Source: Brevibacillus brevis
GTDB lineage: Bacteria > Bacillota > Bacilli > Brevibacillales > Brevibacillaceae
Length of the DNA: 64,000 nt
Reading direction: 5' to 3'
NCBI RefSeq assembly: GCF_001039275.2
Contig: NZ_CP030117.1
Location: 5,308,501-5,372,500 of the forward strand
Shown here: positions 8,507 to 17,734 of the stretch, piece after piece
How positions within the stretch are numbered: position 1 is the first letter of the stretch
Layout of the letters: each line of letters opens with the position of its first letter
Notes under the pieces: model-generated
The model's input: only the letters and a program-made list of their open reading frames with translations
What the model was told of the DNA's origin: nothing
The model's database searches: none
Program-made: the position numbers and the translations under genes

Positions 8507-8932
8507 TTATTTATTCCCATTTACTTCCTGCTCGATCTCCGCTTGCAAGACCTCAAAACGCCGCTTGATCTCGTCCTTTTTGAAGATAGCCTGGACGAAC
8601 GTCCCGAGTCCTACACGATTACGCGTAGTGTCCGCCGTAACCTCGCACACTACGCGTTTTTCGGTAACCTGCACACAGGTAGCCCGGAACGTAACCTCCT
8701 GACCAATCACGGCTGGGCCGACATGCTTGATGTCTACAGCAAATCCCGAGCCCTCCTCATCGGCTTCCAGGAATGGTAAAATGACGCGTCTTCCTGCCCA
8801 TTCCATGTAATAAATCATACTGACGGTCGACATCACGGGATGCACGACTTGGCCCTCAAAAACAGGCAGCATGTCCTTTGTCACCGTCACAGTAAGTTCT
8901 TCTGTCGTACCCGGCTGGAGTCTATCTATCAA
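8507..8932 (-). CDS. FlK-like hotdog thioesterase
   Basis: A 141-residue single-domain hotdog protein of the fluoroacetyl-CoA thioesterase (FlK) family. The FlK catalytic triad Thr42/Glu50/His76 maps to Thr36, Glu44 and His70 with identical spacing (MSTVSM, YMEWAG, DIKHVG). Translation probably begins at TTG 8932 with GGGAGG 9 nt upstream. It is the last gene of the twelve-gene paa unit. The substrate is unknown; an acyl-CoA release or detoxification role for a dead-end paa intermediate is inference. Confidence 0.8.
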   Translation of the reverse strand: MIDRLQPGTTEELTVTVTKDMLPVFEGQVVHPVMSTVSMIYYMEWAGRRVILPFLEADEEGSGFAVDIKHVGPAVIGQEVTFRATCVQVTEKRVVCEVTADTTRNRVGLGTFVQAIFKKDEIKRRFEVLQAEIEQEVNGNK

Positions 8933-8959
8933 GAGTACCTGCCTCCCTATATGCCCAAG

Positions 8960-10159
8960 CTACACACGCTCGATAATCGTCGCAATCCCCTGTCCAACTC
9001 CAATGCACATCGCTGCCAACCCGTATCGGGCATCACGACGCTCCATTTCATACAACAGAGTAGTCAGGATACGCGCACCGCTACATCCGAGCGGATGGCC
9101 CAAAGCAATCGCTCCGCCATTTACGTTGACCAGATCAGGGTTGATCCCTAGCTCACGTACACTCGCTACTGCCTGTGCCGCAAAAGCCTCGTTGAATTCG
9201 AACAGATCAATTTGCTCCAATGACAAGCCTGCCTGCTTCAGCACTTTGCGTGTAGCAGGTACAGGTCCAATTCCCATCACGGAAGGATCGACACCGGCCA
9301 CTGAGGATGCAACGATTCTTGCACGAGGCTTCAAGCCGGCTGCAAGAGCCGCTTCCTGTTCCATGATAAGCAGAGCGCATGCTCCATCGTTTAGACCGCT
9401 GGAGTTGCCTGCTGTGACGCTGCCATCTGCCTGGAATGCTGGTTTCAGCTTTTGAAGCTGTTCGATGGTCGTCTCCGGACGTGCATGCTCATCGTGTTCA
9501 AACAGCGTAACCTCACCTTTTCGCCCTTTCAGCTCTACGGGAACGATCTCTGCCTCCCACTTTCCTTCTGCCAAGGCACATGCATAATTATGCTGACTGC
9601 GCAAAGCAAACTCATCTTGCGCTTCACGGCTAATGCCGTATTGCTCCGCTACCTTCTCCGCTGTCTCCCCCAAACTGATCGGCGGATACATCTCTTTCAT
9701 TTTTTCGTTAACCAAGCGCCAGCCCAACGTCGTATCGACCAACTGCTGATTGCCGCGCTGAAAAGCCGTACCAGGCTTCATCATCACCAGCGGAGAGCGT
9801 GTCATACTCTCTGTCCCGCCCGCAATATAGACGTGACCTGCTCCAGCTTTGATTGCATTCGCGCTTTGGTTCACAGCCTCCAGACCTGAGCCGCACAGGC
9901 GGTTCACTGTCACTCCCGGCACCTCGACAGGCAATCCCGCCAACAGAAGTGACATACGCGCGACATTGCGGTTGTCCTCCCCAGCCTGATTGGCACAGCC
10001 CATAATGACATCATCAATCGTTTTCGGATCGATGGAGTTGCGTTCCAGCAATTTTTGAATCACCAATGCACCCAGGTCGTCCGGGCGCACATCCTTCAAC
10101 GCACCACCAATACGACCGATTGGCGTGCGTACAGCATCTATGATGACAGGTGTACTCAT
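8960..10159 (-). CDS. Acetyl-CoA acyltransferase (PaaJ-like thiolase)
   Basis: Thiolase-family enzyme of 399 residues. The acylated cysteine is in NRLCGSGLEAVN, and the second active-site region is ALGHPLGCSGAR followed by CIGVGQGIA. In the paa pathway thiolases cleave 3-oxo-5,6-dehydrosuberyl-CoA and 3-oxoadipyl-CoA to acetyl-CoA and succinyl-CoA. ATG 10159 is chosen for the GGAGG 8-9 nt upstream; a longer frame has no such site. It is adjacent to a second thiolase, and which of the two is the true PaaJ cannot be decided here. Confidence 0.9.
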   Translation of the reverse strand: MSTPVIIDAVRTPIGRIGGALKDVRPDDLGALVIQKLLERNSIDPKTIDDVIMGCANQAGEDNRNVARMSLLLAGLPVEVPGVTVNRLCGSGLEAVNQSANAIKAGAGHVYIAGGTESMTRSPLVMMKPGTAFQRGNQQLVDTTLGWRLVNEKMKEMYPPISLGETAEKVAEQYGISREAQDEFALRSQHNYACALAEGKWEAEIVPVELKGRKGEVTLFEHDEHARPETTIEQLQKLKPAFQADGSVTAGNSSGLNDGACALLIMEQEAALAAGLKPRARIVASSVAGVDPSVMGIGPVPATRKVLKQAGLSLEQIDLFEFNEAFAAQAVASVRELGINPDLVNVNGGAIALGHPLGCSGARILTTLLYEMERRDARYGLAAMCIGVGQGIATIIERV

Positions 10160-10193
10160 TCTTCCACTCCTCCCATGCACGAGGGCTTTTTTT

Positions 10194-11393
10194 CTATAGC
10201 GCTTCTACCAACGTGGCCAATCCTTGACCGCCGCCTATACACAACGAAACGATTCCGTATTTCTTTTGGCGACGTCTCAGCTCGAAAAGAATCGTACCTG
10301 CCAGTCGGGCACCGCTCATGCCGAGTGGATGACCCAACGCGATTGCGCCACCGTTTACATTGGTTTTCAAAGGGTCCAGTCCCAGCTCGCGCATGCAGGC
10401 GAGTGACTGGGAAGCAAAAGCTTCATTTAACTCAAACAAGTCGATTTGCTCTACGGTCATGTTCGTCTCTGCGAGCAGCTTGCGGATCGCAGAGACCGGA
10501 CCAATGCCCATAATGCGTGGATCAACACCAGCACTGACGAAATGAACAATGCGCCCCAGAGGAGCGACGCCTGTTTTTTGCAGCATTTCTTCATTCATCA
10601 AGAGCAAGGCTGCTGCGCCATCATTGATACCGGAGGAGTTGCCTGCTGTGACGCTCCCCTCTTTTCGGAAGGCAGGTCGCAACTTGGACAATGACTCCAC
10701 ACTGGAATCTCTTCTTGGGAATTCATCCGTATCAAACAGCGTTTCTTCCCCTTTTTTCCCTTTTAACGTGACTGGAATAATCTCATCGCGGAACAGACCT
10801 GCATCTATCGCGTTGATAGCCCGAGACTGACTCTCTGCCGCAAAACGATCCTGATCTTCACGACTGATGCCGAATTGCTCCGCCACGTTTTCCGCTGTAT
10901 CTCCCATGGTCAGTTCACCATACAGCGAGACAGGAGCAGAACGAGGTCCGCCAAAAGACTCGACCAGCGTCTGTCCGCCGCGTTGATACGGCTGCTCGAA
11001 TTTTTCCATGATGTACGGTGAACGAGTCAAATTCTCTACACCGCCCGCCAGCATAACCTGACTATGTCCTGCCTGGATGGACTGCGCAGCCAAATTGACT
11101 GCCTCTAGCCCGGATGCACACACCCGATTCACAGTCAGACCAGGTATGGTGTTAGGAAGCCCTGCTTTTAACAAACCAACGCGTGCAATGTTAATAAACG
11201 GTCCTGCCGATATGACGTTACCCATGATGACCCCATCAACAATCTCACCGGATTGTCCTGCCTTCGCAAGTGCTCCATTCAAGACAATGGCTGTCAGGTC
11301 GTCGATGGGGGTGTTCTTCAGACTTCCGCCCAGCTTGCCGATTGGTGTACGTACTGCTGCTGCTACGTACACCTCCTTGTTAGTCAAGCTCAT
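10194..11393 (-). CDS. Acetyl-CoA acyltransferase, second thiolase
   Basis: A 399-residue thiolase paralogous to its downstream neighbour. The nucleophile region is NRVCASGLEAVN, with ALGHPLGMSGAR and CIGGGQGLA near the C-terminus. The ATG overlaps the stop of the gene before it (ATGA). Two thiolases in one operon may divide the two thiolytic steps of phenylacetate breakdown, or one may act on acetoacetyl-CoA. Confidence 0.9.
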   Translation of the reverse strand: MSLTNKEVYVAAAVRTPIGKLGGSLKNTPIDDLTAIVLNGALAKAGQSGEIVDGVIMGNVISAGPFINIARVGLLKAGLPNTIPGLTVNRVCASGLEAVNLAAQSIQAGHSQVMLAGGVENLTRSPYIMEKFEQPYQRGGQTLVESFGGPRSAPVSLYGELTMGDTAENVAEQFGISREDQDRFAAESQSRAINAIDAGLFRDEIIPVTLKGKKGEETLFDTDEFPRRDSSVESLSKLRPAFRKEGSVTAGNSSGINDGAAALLLMNEEMLQKTGVAPLGRIVHFVSAGVDPRIMGIGPVSAIRKLLAETNMTVEQIDLFELNEAFASQSLACMRELGLDPLKTNVNGGAIALGHPLGMSGARLAGTILFELRRRQKKYGIVSLCIGGGQGLATLVEAL

Positions 11394-12145
11394 GCCTCTA
11401 CACCCACTTTGTCCTCGTACGTGTAAAAGCCTTGCCCACTGCGTACGCCGACACGCCCTGCCAGCACCAGCTTGCGTAATAGCGGCGCAGTGCGATAACG
11501 CTCCTCGGCCAGATCGCGCTGCAAGCCTCTCGATATCGCAAAAATCTCATCCAAACCGATGCGGTCTGCCCATTCGAGAGGGCCGTATGGGTAGTTGGTG
11601 CCTTTTTTCATTGCAATATCGATATCGGTAGCGGTTGCTGCTTTTTCCATCAGGGTAAAGGCAGCCTCGTTGATAATGAGCGTTAAAATGCGCGGGAATA
11701 CGAGACCTACCTCGTCGTTTACGATTTCCGTCTCTTTCCCGAGCGACTGAAAGAAGTCTTGCGTTACTTGAATCGTATCCAGCTCCGTTTGCAGGGCGGG
11801 GGCAATCTCGATCAGCTCCCGTTCAATCAAGGGCACGAGCGTTCCAAACCCGCAAACGCGTTCAGGATGCTGTGTCCATGACGCTACCTCTGTCGCTGTA
11901 ATCGCGAGCGAAGTCGTGATGATCGGTACGTTTGGTGGCAATAGATCATCCAACTCGCGCATCTGCCTCTTTTTCGCCTGCAAATCAACGCTATTTACTT
12001 CCACAGCCAATTCAACCAACTCAGGTTCCGCCATCGCTTCTGCAAGCGTAAGCACCTGGTAGCCTCTTTCCATCATCAAATGATTCAACTCTGCGTACAG
12101 CGGGCTTGTGCCCACGAGCAATACAGCCTTATTTGTTGTAGTCAT
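11390..12145 (-). CDS. Degenerate 3-hydroxyacyl-CoA dehydrogenase-family protein
   Basis: About 251 residues with the overall 3HCDH layout: Rossmann-like N-terminal half, then a C-terminal helical domain ending GVRSGQGFYTYED. Key residues are gone. The glycine-rich dinucleotide loop reads VGTSPLYA instead of GxGxxG. The catalytic His region GFHFFNP is replaced by GFGTLVP, and the Asn of GFIVNRI is replaced (GLVFPRI). ATG 12145 has a strong GGGGGAAGG site and overlaps the active paralogue by 17 nt. It is probably not an NAD-dependent dehydrogenase; a partner subunit for PaaH is one possibility. Confidence 0.75.
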   Translation of the reverse strand: MTTTNKAVLLVGTSPLYAELNHLMMERGYQVLTLAEAMAEPELVELAVEVNSVDLQAKKRQMRELDDLLPPNVPIITTSLAITATEVASWTQHPERVCGFGTLVPLIERELIEIAPALQTELDTIQVTQDFFQSLGKETEIVNDEVGLVFPRILTLIINEAAFTLMEKAATATDIDIAMKKGTNYPYGPLEWADRIGLDEIFAISRGLQRDLAEERYRTAPLLRKLVLAGRVGVRSGQGFYTYEDKVGVEA

Positions 12146-12986
12146 AGAAGCCTTCCCCCGTCTTTCTGCCCAAGCTACCGGATTGAACCATTTGTTGCTG
12201 AATCCGGCTAGGCTTAAATCGTCCTTCATGGAAGAAGTCAGTATAGACCGATTTGGTGGTGGCAAAATTGATGTCGATGCCAATCATGTCTTGAAGCTCA
12301 AACGGTCCCATTTTGAATCCACCCGCCAGCTTCATAATGCGGTCAATCTGCTCCACACCTGCCACATGATCGCCAAGTATACGCAATGCTTCATTATAGT
12401 AAGGCCGCGCGATTCGATTGACGATAAAGCCAGGGGTGTCCGTCACCAGAACAGGCACCTTGCCCAACTCTTGCGCAAATCGATACGCCACCTCCACATT
12501 TTCCTCGCTCGATTTTTTCCCGCGAATAACCTCAACCAACGGCATGACGGGTGCCGGATTGAAAAAATGAAATCCGAGAATGCGCTCGGGATGCGAAAGC
12601 CCCCCTGCAATCTCCGTAATCGAGATAGAGGAAGTATTCGTTAATAAGAGGGCATCCTCTCTGCAAATCCCAGAAAGCTGGCTGAAAATGCTTTTTTTCA
12701 AATCAAGACGCTCTGGCACCGCTTCGATGACGATATCGCAGTCTGCCAACTGCTCTATTTCCGATACGAGATGGACCAGCTCTAGCGTCTCTGTCATTTC
12801 TTGTTCACTGATTTTGTTTTTCTCCACATCTTTTGTCAGGATCGATTCCAAATAGACAAGCGCTTTGTCCAGCACCGCCTTATTTGCATCCAGCAGCATG
12901 ACCTGATGTCCTTTGCGAGCACAGACGAGAGCGATCCCCGCTCCCATTGTTCCCGCCCCAATGACGCCTACTGTTTTTATACTCAC
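12129..12986 (-). CDS. paaH: PaaH, 3-hydroxyacyl-CoA dehydrogenase
   Basis: NAD-dependent oxidation of 3-hydroxyadipyl-CoA to 3-oxoadipyl-CoA. The N-terminal Rossmann loop GVIGAGTMGAGI, the Ser region TNTSSISITEI, the catalytic His in GFHFFNP and the Asn in GFIVNRI are all present, and the length (285 residues) is normal. The start is GTG 12986, with GGGAGG about 9 nt upstream, rather than the distant ATG of the longer frame. It lies between paaG and a degenerate paralogue in the main paa unit. Confidence 0.92.
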   Translation of the reverse strand: MSIKTVGVIGAGTMGAGIALVCARKGHQVMLLDANKAVLDKALVYLESILTKDVEKNKISEQEMTETLELVHLVSEIEQLADCDIVIEAVPERLDLKKSIFSQLSGICREDALLLTNTSSISITEIAGGLSHPERILGFHFFNPAPVMPLVEVIRGKKSSEENVEVAYRFAQELGKVPVLVTDTPGFIVNRIARPYYNEALRILGDHVAGVEQIDRIMKLAGGFKMGPFELQDMIGIDINFATTKSVYTDFFHEGRFKPSRIQQQMVQSGSLGRKTGEGFYDYNK

Positions 12987-13008
12987 TTGGGCTTGCCTCC
13001 CTTCGCCT

Positions 13009-13788
13009 CTAACGGCCTGTAAAACGAGGCGCACGTTTTTCCATGAAAGCGGTGACCCCTTCCTTATGATCCGCTGTGCTGCCAGCCGCTTCTTGTGCAA
13101 AAGCTTCATATGCCAAGGTCTCTTCCAACCCCATCTCAAGCCCCTTGTACATCGTGCGCTTGATCAAACCAATCCCCTTCGTCGGCAGTAACGCCAGCTT
13201 GCGCGCATACGCCAACGCATCCTCCATGAAGCTTTCCGCAGGGTACACCTGATTGACCAATCCAATTCGCAGTGCTTCCTCAGCGGATACCTTTTCCCCC
13301 GTCATCGCCAGCTCCAACGCCTTGCCGATCCCGACGATGCGCGGCAAGAAATAGCAGCCTCCTGAATCAGGAACGAGCCCGATGTTGACAAAAGCATTGA
13401 CGAAGGATGCCTTTTCCGAAGCCAGGCGAATATCGCACGCCAGCGCAACACTCATGCCTGCACCTGCTGCAACACCGTTAACCGCTGCGATGATTGGTTT
13501 CTCGGTTTTTTGAAACTGGAGGATCATTGGATTGTAGCGATCCCGTAAGAAACCACCGTAATCCACATCTCCTCCATCAGAAACGTCACTGAGATCCTGA
13601 CCCGCATTGAACGCCCGCCCTGCTCCGGTAAGAACGACGCAACGCACATCCGCATCCTTCTGCGCCTGCTTCAACGCATCGGTGATTTCCATATTCATGA
13701 CGGCTGTAAACGCATTGAATTTGTCTGGACGATTCAAAGTCACCACTGCTACGCCTTCTGACACTTCATAAAGAATCGTTTCGTACAT
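13009..13788 (-). CDS. paaG: PaaG, epoxyphenylacetyl-CoA isomerase
   Basis: Crotonase-fold isomerase that turns the ring epoxide into oxepin-CoA. Length is 259 residues. The family marks are GRAFNAGQDL, the oxyanion-hole region NGVAAGAGMSVALACD, and NIGLVPDSGGCYFLPR with the PaaG-type Asp in place of a hydratase Glu. The first catalytic Glu of true hydratases is absent, as expected. It follows paaF closely in the operon. Confidence 0.9.
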   Translation of the reverse strand: MYETILYEVSEGVAVVTLNRPDKFNAFTAVMNMEITDALKQAQKDADVRCVVLTGAGRAFNAGQDLSDVSDGGDVDYGGFLRDRYNPMILQFQKTEKPIIAAVNGVAAGAGMSVALACDIRLASEKASFVNAFVNIGLVPDSGGCYFLPRIVGIGKALELAMTGEKVSAEEALRIGLVNQVYPAESFMEDALAYARKLALLPTKGIGLIKRTMYKGLEMGLEETLAYEAFAQEAAGSTADHKEGVTAFMEKRAPRFTGR

Positions 13789-13797
13789 GGCCGCCTC

Positions 13798-14571
13798 CTA
13801 ATTTCCCGTAAAACGGGGTTTGCGCTTCTCCAGAAAAGCTTGCATGCCTTCTTTTCGATCTTCACTTGCCAAAAGAAGATAAAAGCCGTTTCGCTCGTAA
13901 TCCATTCCCTCTTGAAGGGGAAGATCCCCAGCTTTGTACACGGCTTTTTTGATGACCTGTACCGCGAGTGGCGGCTGCTGGGCGATTTGCTTCGCCAGCT
14001 TGAGCGCTTCCTGATAGTACGCCTCCACTGGCACTACCCGATTGACCAGTCCGTATTTCAACGCTTCTTTGGCCGAAATCGGTTCACCTGTGAGCAGCAT
14101 CTCCAGTGCTTTTCGCTCACCTACTACACGCGTCAGACGCTGTGTACCACCAGCCCCAGGCATGACACCAAGCTTGATTTCCGGTTGACCAATGACGGCT
14201 GTCTCCGAAGCGATCACCATATCGCAGTTCATCATTAATTCACAGCCACCACCGAGCACAAAACCGCTGACGGCACCAATAATCGGCTTGGATATGAGTG
14301 AGATGCGATCCCAAACCGCGAACTGATTGCGCTTCATGATATCGATGGCTGATGCTTCCGCCATTTCATTAATGTCAGCACCCGCTGCGAACGCCCTCGC
14401 GTTGCCAGTCAGGATGATCACCCGAATATCCGGGTCGCGGTCCATTTGCTCCAGCTGGTCAACCAATTCGTCGACGAGCTGCAAATTCAGTGCGTTTAGA
14501 ATCTTCGGTCGATTCAACGTAATGATACCGACACCATCTTCACTGGCTACGCTAATATATTCATAGGCCAT
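13798..14571 (-). CDS. paaF: PaaF-like enoyl-CoA hydratase
   Basis: Crotonase of 257 residues carrying both hydratase glutamates: one in GGGCELMMNCD and one in GQPEIKLGVMPGAGG. ARAFAAGADI forms part of the oxyanion site. In the pathway PaaF hydrates 2,3-dehydroadipyl-CoA. A third crotonase in the same unit also has both glutamates, so the PaaF name rests on position beside paaG and paaH. Confidence 0.85.
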   Translation of the reverse strand: MAYEYISVASEDGVGIITLNRPKILNALNLQLVDELVDQLEQMDRDPDIRVIILTGNARAFAAGADINEMAEASAIDIMKRNQFAVWDRISLISKPIIGAVSGFVLGGGCELMMNCDMVIASETAVIGQPEIKLGVMPGAGGTQRLTRVVGERKALEMLLTGEPISAKEALKYGLVNRVVPVEAYYQEALKLAKQIAQQPPLAVQVIKKAVYKAGDLPLQEGMDYERNGFYLLLASEDRKEGMQAFLEKRKPRFTGN

Positions 14572-14605
14572 GAACTGTCACACCCTTTTTTTTACAGGAG
14601 CTGGT

Positions 14606-15934
14606 TTAAATAGCTGCCTGTGATTTGTTCCGGTTATCCACGACACGAATCGCTTTTCCTTCGCTGCGCGTCAAGGAATTCGGCGGTTGCACCCGCAGTA
14701 CCACAGACACGCCCAACGTATTTTTGATGTCATGACAGATTTCTTTCACCAATGGCGAGAGTGCAGAGCTGTCATTCCCACTGATCTCATTTGCATATGC
14801 TGGTGTCAACTCGCAGTGCACCTCAAAACGGTCGAGGGCACCGTCGCGTTCAATGACGACTTGATAGTGTGGAGCCAATTGGTTGAAGGTAAGCAGAACG
14901 GATTCGATCTCTGTCGGGAACACATTGACCCCGCGAATAATGAGCATGTCATCTACACGCCCTTTGATGCGAGACATCCGCATGGTTGTCCGTCCGCACT
15001 TACAGGGCTCAGGATTGAGGGAAGCGATATCACCCGTACGGTAGCGCACAACCGGGAATGCTTCTTTCGTCAGCGACGTGAATACCAGCTCACCTTCTTG
15101 TCCGTATGGGAGCACTTCTCCAGTATTCGGATCGATAATTTCTGCGTAGAAATGGTCTTCTGCGATATGCAGACCATTCTGCACTTCATGACATTCAATG
15201 GAAACACCTGGCCCCATCACTTCGCTCAGCCCGTAAATGTCCACGGCTTTAATGTCGAGCTCATGCTCCAACTGTACGCGCATTTCTTCTGACCACGGTT
15301 CTGCACCAAAAATCCCGTACTTAACACTCGTCCCACGTGGATCGATTCCTTGCTTCTTCATCTCTTCCACGATATTGAGGACATAGGATGGCGTTGCTGC
15401 AATGCCACGTGGTTTGAAGTCCTCGATCAACGTAATTTGACGGGAGGTATTGCCACCGGATACTGGCACTGCGACTGCGCCCATGTGCTCGATGCCGTTG
15501 TGCAGACCCAAACCTCCTGTAAAAAGGCCGTAGCCATACGCGTTATGGAAAATGTCTCCCGGCTCTCCGCCTGCACAGCAAATGGCGCGCGCCACGATTT
15601 CTGCCCAATTCTCCAGATCTTTTTTGGTGTAACCGACAACAGTCGGTTTTCCTTTTGTCCCGGATGAACCGTGAATGCGTGCTACTTCCTTCATTTCGAC
15701 TGCAAACAGATTGAACGGGTAATTTTCTCGCAAATCTGTCTTTTTCATAAATGGAAGCTTCTGTATGTCTTCGATTGATTGGATATCTTCTGGTTTCACA
15801 CCAGCCTCATTGAATGCTTTTGTGTGGAAAGGAACGCGCTCATATACGCGTTTGACCGTTTCTTTCAAGCGTGCCAGTTGCAGTTCCGTCATTTTCTCTC
15901 TTGGTAGCGTTTCCATTTCTGTATTAAAGATCAT
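14606..15934 (-). CDS. paaK: PaaK, phenylacetate-CoA ligase
   Basis: AMP-forming ligase that activates phenylacetate to phenylacetyl-CoA, the first step and the source of the PaaX inducer. At 442 residues it has the usual length. The ATP-binding motif HGSSGTKGKPTVVGYT, the adenylate-forming core YGLSEVMGPG and YRTGDI are visible, and the C-terminal PaaK domain follows RGVNVFPTEIES. The gene is preceded by a 56-nt gap in the main paa unit. Confidence 0.95.
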   Translation of the reverse strand: MIFNTEMETLPREKMTELQLARLKETVKRVYERVPFHTKAFNEAGVKPEDIQSIEDIQKLPFMKKTDLRENYPFNLFAVEMKEVARIHGSSGTKGKPTVVGYTKKDLENWAEIVARAICCAGGEPGDIFHNAYGYGLFTGGLGLHNGIEHMGAVAVPVSGGNTSRQITLIEDFKPRGIAATPSYVLNIVEEMKKQGIDPRGTSVKYGIFGAEPWSEEMRVQLEHELDIKAVDIYGLSEVMGPGVSIECHEVQNGLHIAEDHFYAEIIDPNTGEVLPYGQEGELVFTSLTKEAFPVVRYRTGDIASLNPEPCKCGRTTMRMSRIKGRVDDMLIIRGVNVFPTEIESVLLTFNQLAPHYQVVIERDGALDRFEVHCELTPAYANEISGNDSSALSPLVKEICHDIKNTLGVSVVLRVQPPNSLTRSEGKAIRVVDNRNKSQAAI

Positions 15935-15990
15935 GTCGCTTCCCTCATTCCCTTGCGTTATGACTCAGTAGGAGTACGTATTTGAAAATG

Positions 15991-16776
15991 TTACTCGCCC
16001 TTAAAAACTGGTTTTCGCTTTTCGCGAAAGGCTTCCAATGCTTCCAAACGATCTGTCGTGGGAATAATCACTTCATAGCACATGGTTTCGATATCCAGAC
16101 CTGTCTGCAAATCGACACTGCTTCCGCGATCAATAGCTGATTTTGCCTGATAAACCGCCAGCGGAGCATTTGCCAAAATCTCGTTTGCCAGCCCCATTGC
16201 CAGTTCACGAAGCTCCTCTGTATCTTTTGCAATCGCATTGACAAAACCGATTTGATACGCTTCCTCCGCTTGGATGCGCCTGGCAGTCAGGATCAGCTCC
16301 TTTGCCTTCGAAGGTCCGATCAAGCGAGAAAGCCGCTGCGTACCACCCGCCCCAGGAATGATGCCCAAGCTCACCTCTGTCAGACCCATTTTGGCATCTG
16401 CGACGGCATAGCGGAAATCACAGGCCAGTGCTAACTCAAAACCCCCGCCAAAAGCAAATCCGTTGATCATGGCAATCGTCGGCTGCGGAAGCCTCTCCAA
16501 CGCAGTAAATACATCGCGGATTTTGCGGACATTGCGGCGTACCTGCTGTTCCGTCAGTGTACGGCGCTCCTTTAAATCTGCCCCTGCACTAAATGCTCGC
16601 CCTTCTGCCTTCACGATGACCACGCGAATCTCTTTTGCATCCAGGCGCACCTGCTCAATCAAGTTTCCCAGGCGCTCCAATGTATTGTAGTTCAGCGCAT
16701 TCAGCTCGTCTGGGCGATTTAGTGTAATCAGTCCTATATGTCCTTCACGTTCAAAACGAACGCTCTCTTCCATCAT
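15991..16776 (-). CDS. Enoyl-CoA hydratase/isomerase, third crotonase
   Basis: A 261-residue crotonase with both catalytic glutamates (GGGFELALACD and GLTEVSLGIIPGAGG) and the oxyanion region AFSAGADLKER. It resembles hydratases of the short-chain or methylglutaconyl-CoA type. ATG 16776, with GGAGG 6 nt upstream, overlaps the stop of the hotdog gene as TGATG, so translation is likely coupled. Its step in phenylacetate breakdown is unclear; redundancy with PaaF or an accessory acyl-CoA route is possible. Confidence 0.85.
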   Translation of the reverse strand: MMEESVRFEREGHIGLITLNRPDELNALNYNTLERLGNLIEQVRLDAKEIRVVIVKAEGRAFSAGADLKERRTLTEQQVRRNVRKIRDVFTALERLPQPTIAMINGFAFGGGFELALACDFRYAVADAKMGLTEVSLGIIPGAGGTQRLSRLIGPSKAKELILTARRIQAEEAYQIGFVNAIAKDTEELRELAMGLANEILANAPLAVYQAKSAIDRGSSVDLQTGLDIETMCYEVIIPTTDRLEALEAFREKRKPVFKGE

Positions 16777-17177
16777 CAACGTCCTCCTTGTGCAGGCGGG
16801 TTAACCCGCGCATACGTGCCGGTAGCAAAAGCCACAAGCTTGCCATCACAAGTCACGCGTGCTTCCATCACGATCAAGCTTTTTCCTTGTTTCAATACAT
16901 GGGATTGTGCCTCAAGTATCTCACCGCGAGCGGGGTGCAGGTATTGAATCTTGCTCTCCACCGTCACACATTGCTGTACGCCATCCACATGAGGTGCTGC
17001 CCCATGCCCCATTGCCACATCGGCTAATGTCGCCGTAACGCCTCCGTGTACGACACCTTCGATGCTATTGAACAGCTCGGGGCGAATTTTCAGTGCTACC
17101 TTACAGCCCTGTTCATCTCGGTGCACAACTTCTATGCCCAGGTAGTGGTTGAATCGATTACGGATCTCCACTGACAT
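16776..17177 (-). CDS. PaaI-family hotdog thioesterase
   Basis: About 133 residues of hotdog fold. The family motif VVHGGVTATLADVAMGHGA around residues 42-57 has the HGG and the Asp of 4-hydroxybenzoyl-CoA-thioesterase II enzymes. ATG 17177 is chosen because AAAGGGGGC lies just upstream; the longer frame starts without a site. It is one of three hotdog proteins in the operon, probably hydrolysing or salvaging acyl-CoA intermediates (inference). Confidence 0.82.
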   Translation of the reverse strand: MSVEIRNRFNHYLGIEVVHRDEQGCKVALKIRPELFNSIEGVVHGGVTATLADVAMGHGAAPHVDGVQQCVTVESKIQYLHPARGEILEAQSHVLKQGKSLIVMEARVTCDGKLVAFATGTYARVNPPAQGGR

Positions 17178-17270
17178 CTTTGCCCCCTTTCTCGTATCGT
17201 CTTGAAACAGTGAAAGGAGCCTAAGCACATGGCTTTTGGCATCCTTTCTCCGTTTTATTTTCGCTGTCAG

Positions 17271-17732
17271 TTATTCGTTTTCGTCGATCTCGACGAAGTA
17301 ATCACTTTTCCGGTATGCCAGTGCATCCAATGTCGCTACCAGGCCATGCTCCGTTTCTACACGGATACGATACCAGGCTGTGCGATTGTTTTTCTTCTCT
17401 TCTGTCGCTGTTGCCACTAAGCGATTCCCTTTCATGGCAGCAGCCAAAAATCCGATGTTCATCGACAGTGCCACAGACGTTTTCCCATAGGAATTACAGG
17501 CTGCTGCAAAAACAAAGTCTGCTAGGGAGAAGATGATCGCGCCATGAGCGGTGCCGTGCGCATTTAGCATATGCTCGGCAACTGTGACTTCCGCTGTCGC
17601 CGTTCCTTCTCCCAGCTCAATCAGCTTGATACCTAAAAATTGTGCAAATGGATCTTGCTTTAGCTTTTCACAAATCTCTGCGTAATGCTTCTGATGGAGC
17701 GCTTGTTCGTCTATCAATCTTTTCGTGGTCAT
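17271..17732 (-). CDS. paaI: PaaI, phenylacetic acid degradation thioesterase
   Basis: A 153-residue hotdog thioesterase. The segment NAHGTAHGAIIFSLADFVFA and following ACNSYG match characterised PaaI proteins closely, including the catalytic Asp. PaaI hydrolyses hydroxylated phenylacetyl-CoA and similar dead-end products, freeing CoA. It lies 2 nt after the EthD gene. The 90-nt gap that follows shows no clear terminator. Confidence 0.9.
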   Translation of the reverse strand: MTTKRLIDEQALHQKHYAEICEKLKQDPFAQFLGIKLIELGEGTATAEVTVAEHMLNAHGTAHGAIIFSLADFVFAAACNSYGKTSVALSMNIGFLAAAMKGNRLVATATEEKKNNRTAWYRIRVETEHGLVATLDALAYRKSDYFVEIDENE

Positions 17733-17734
17733 GA

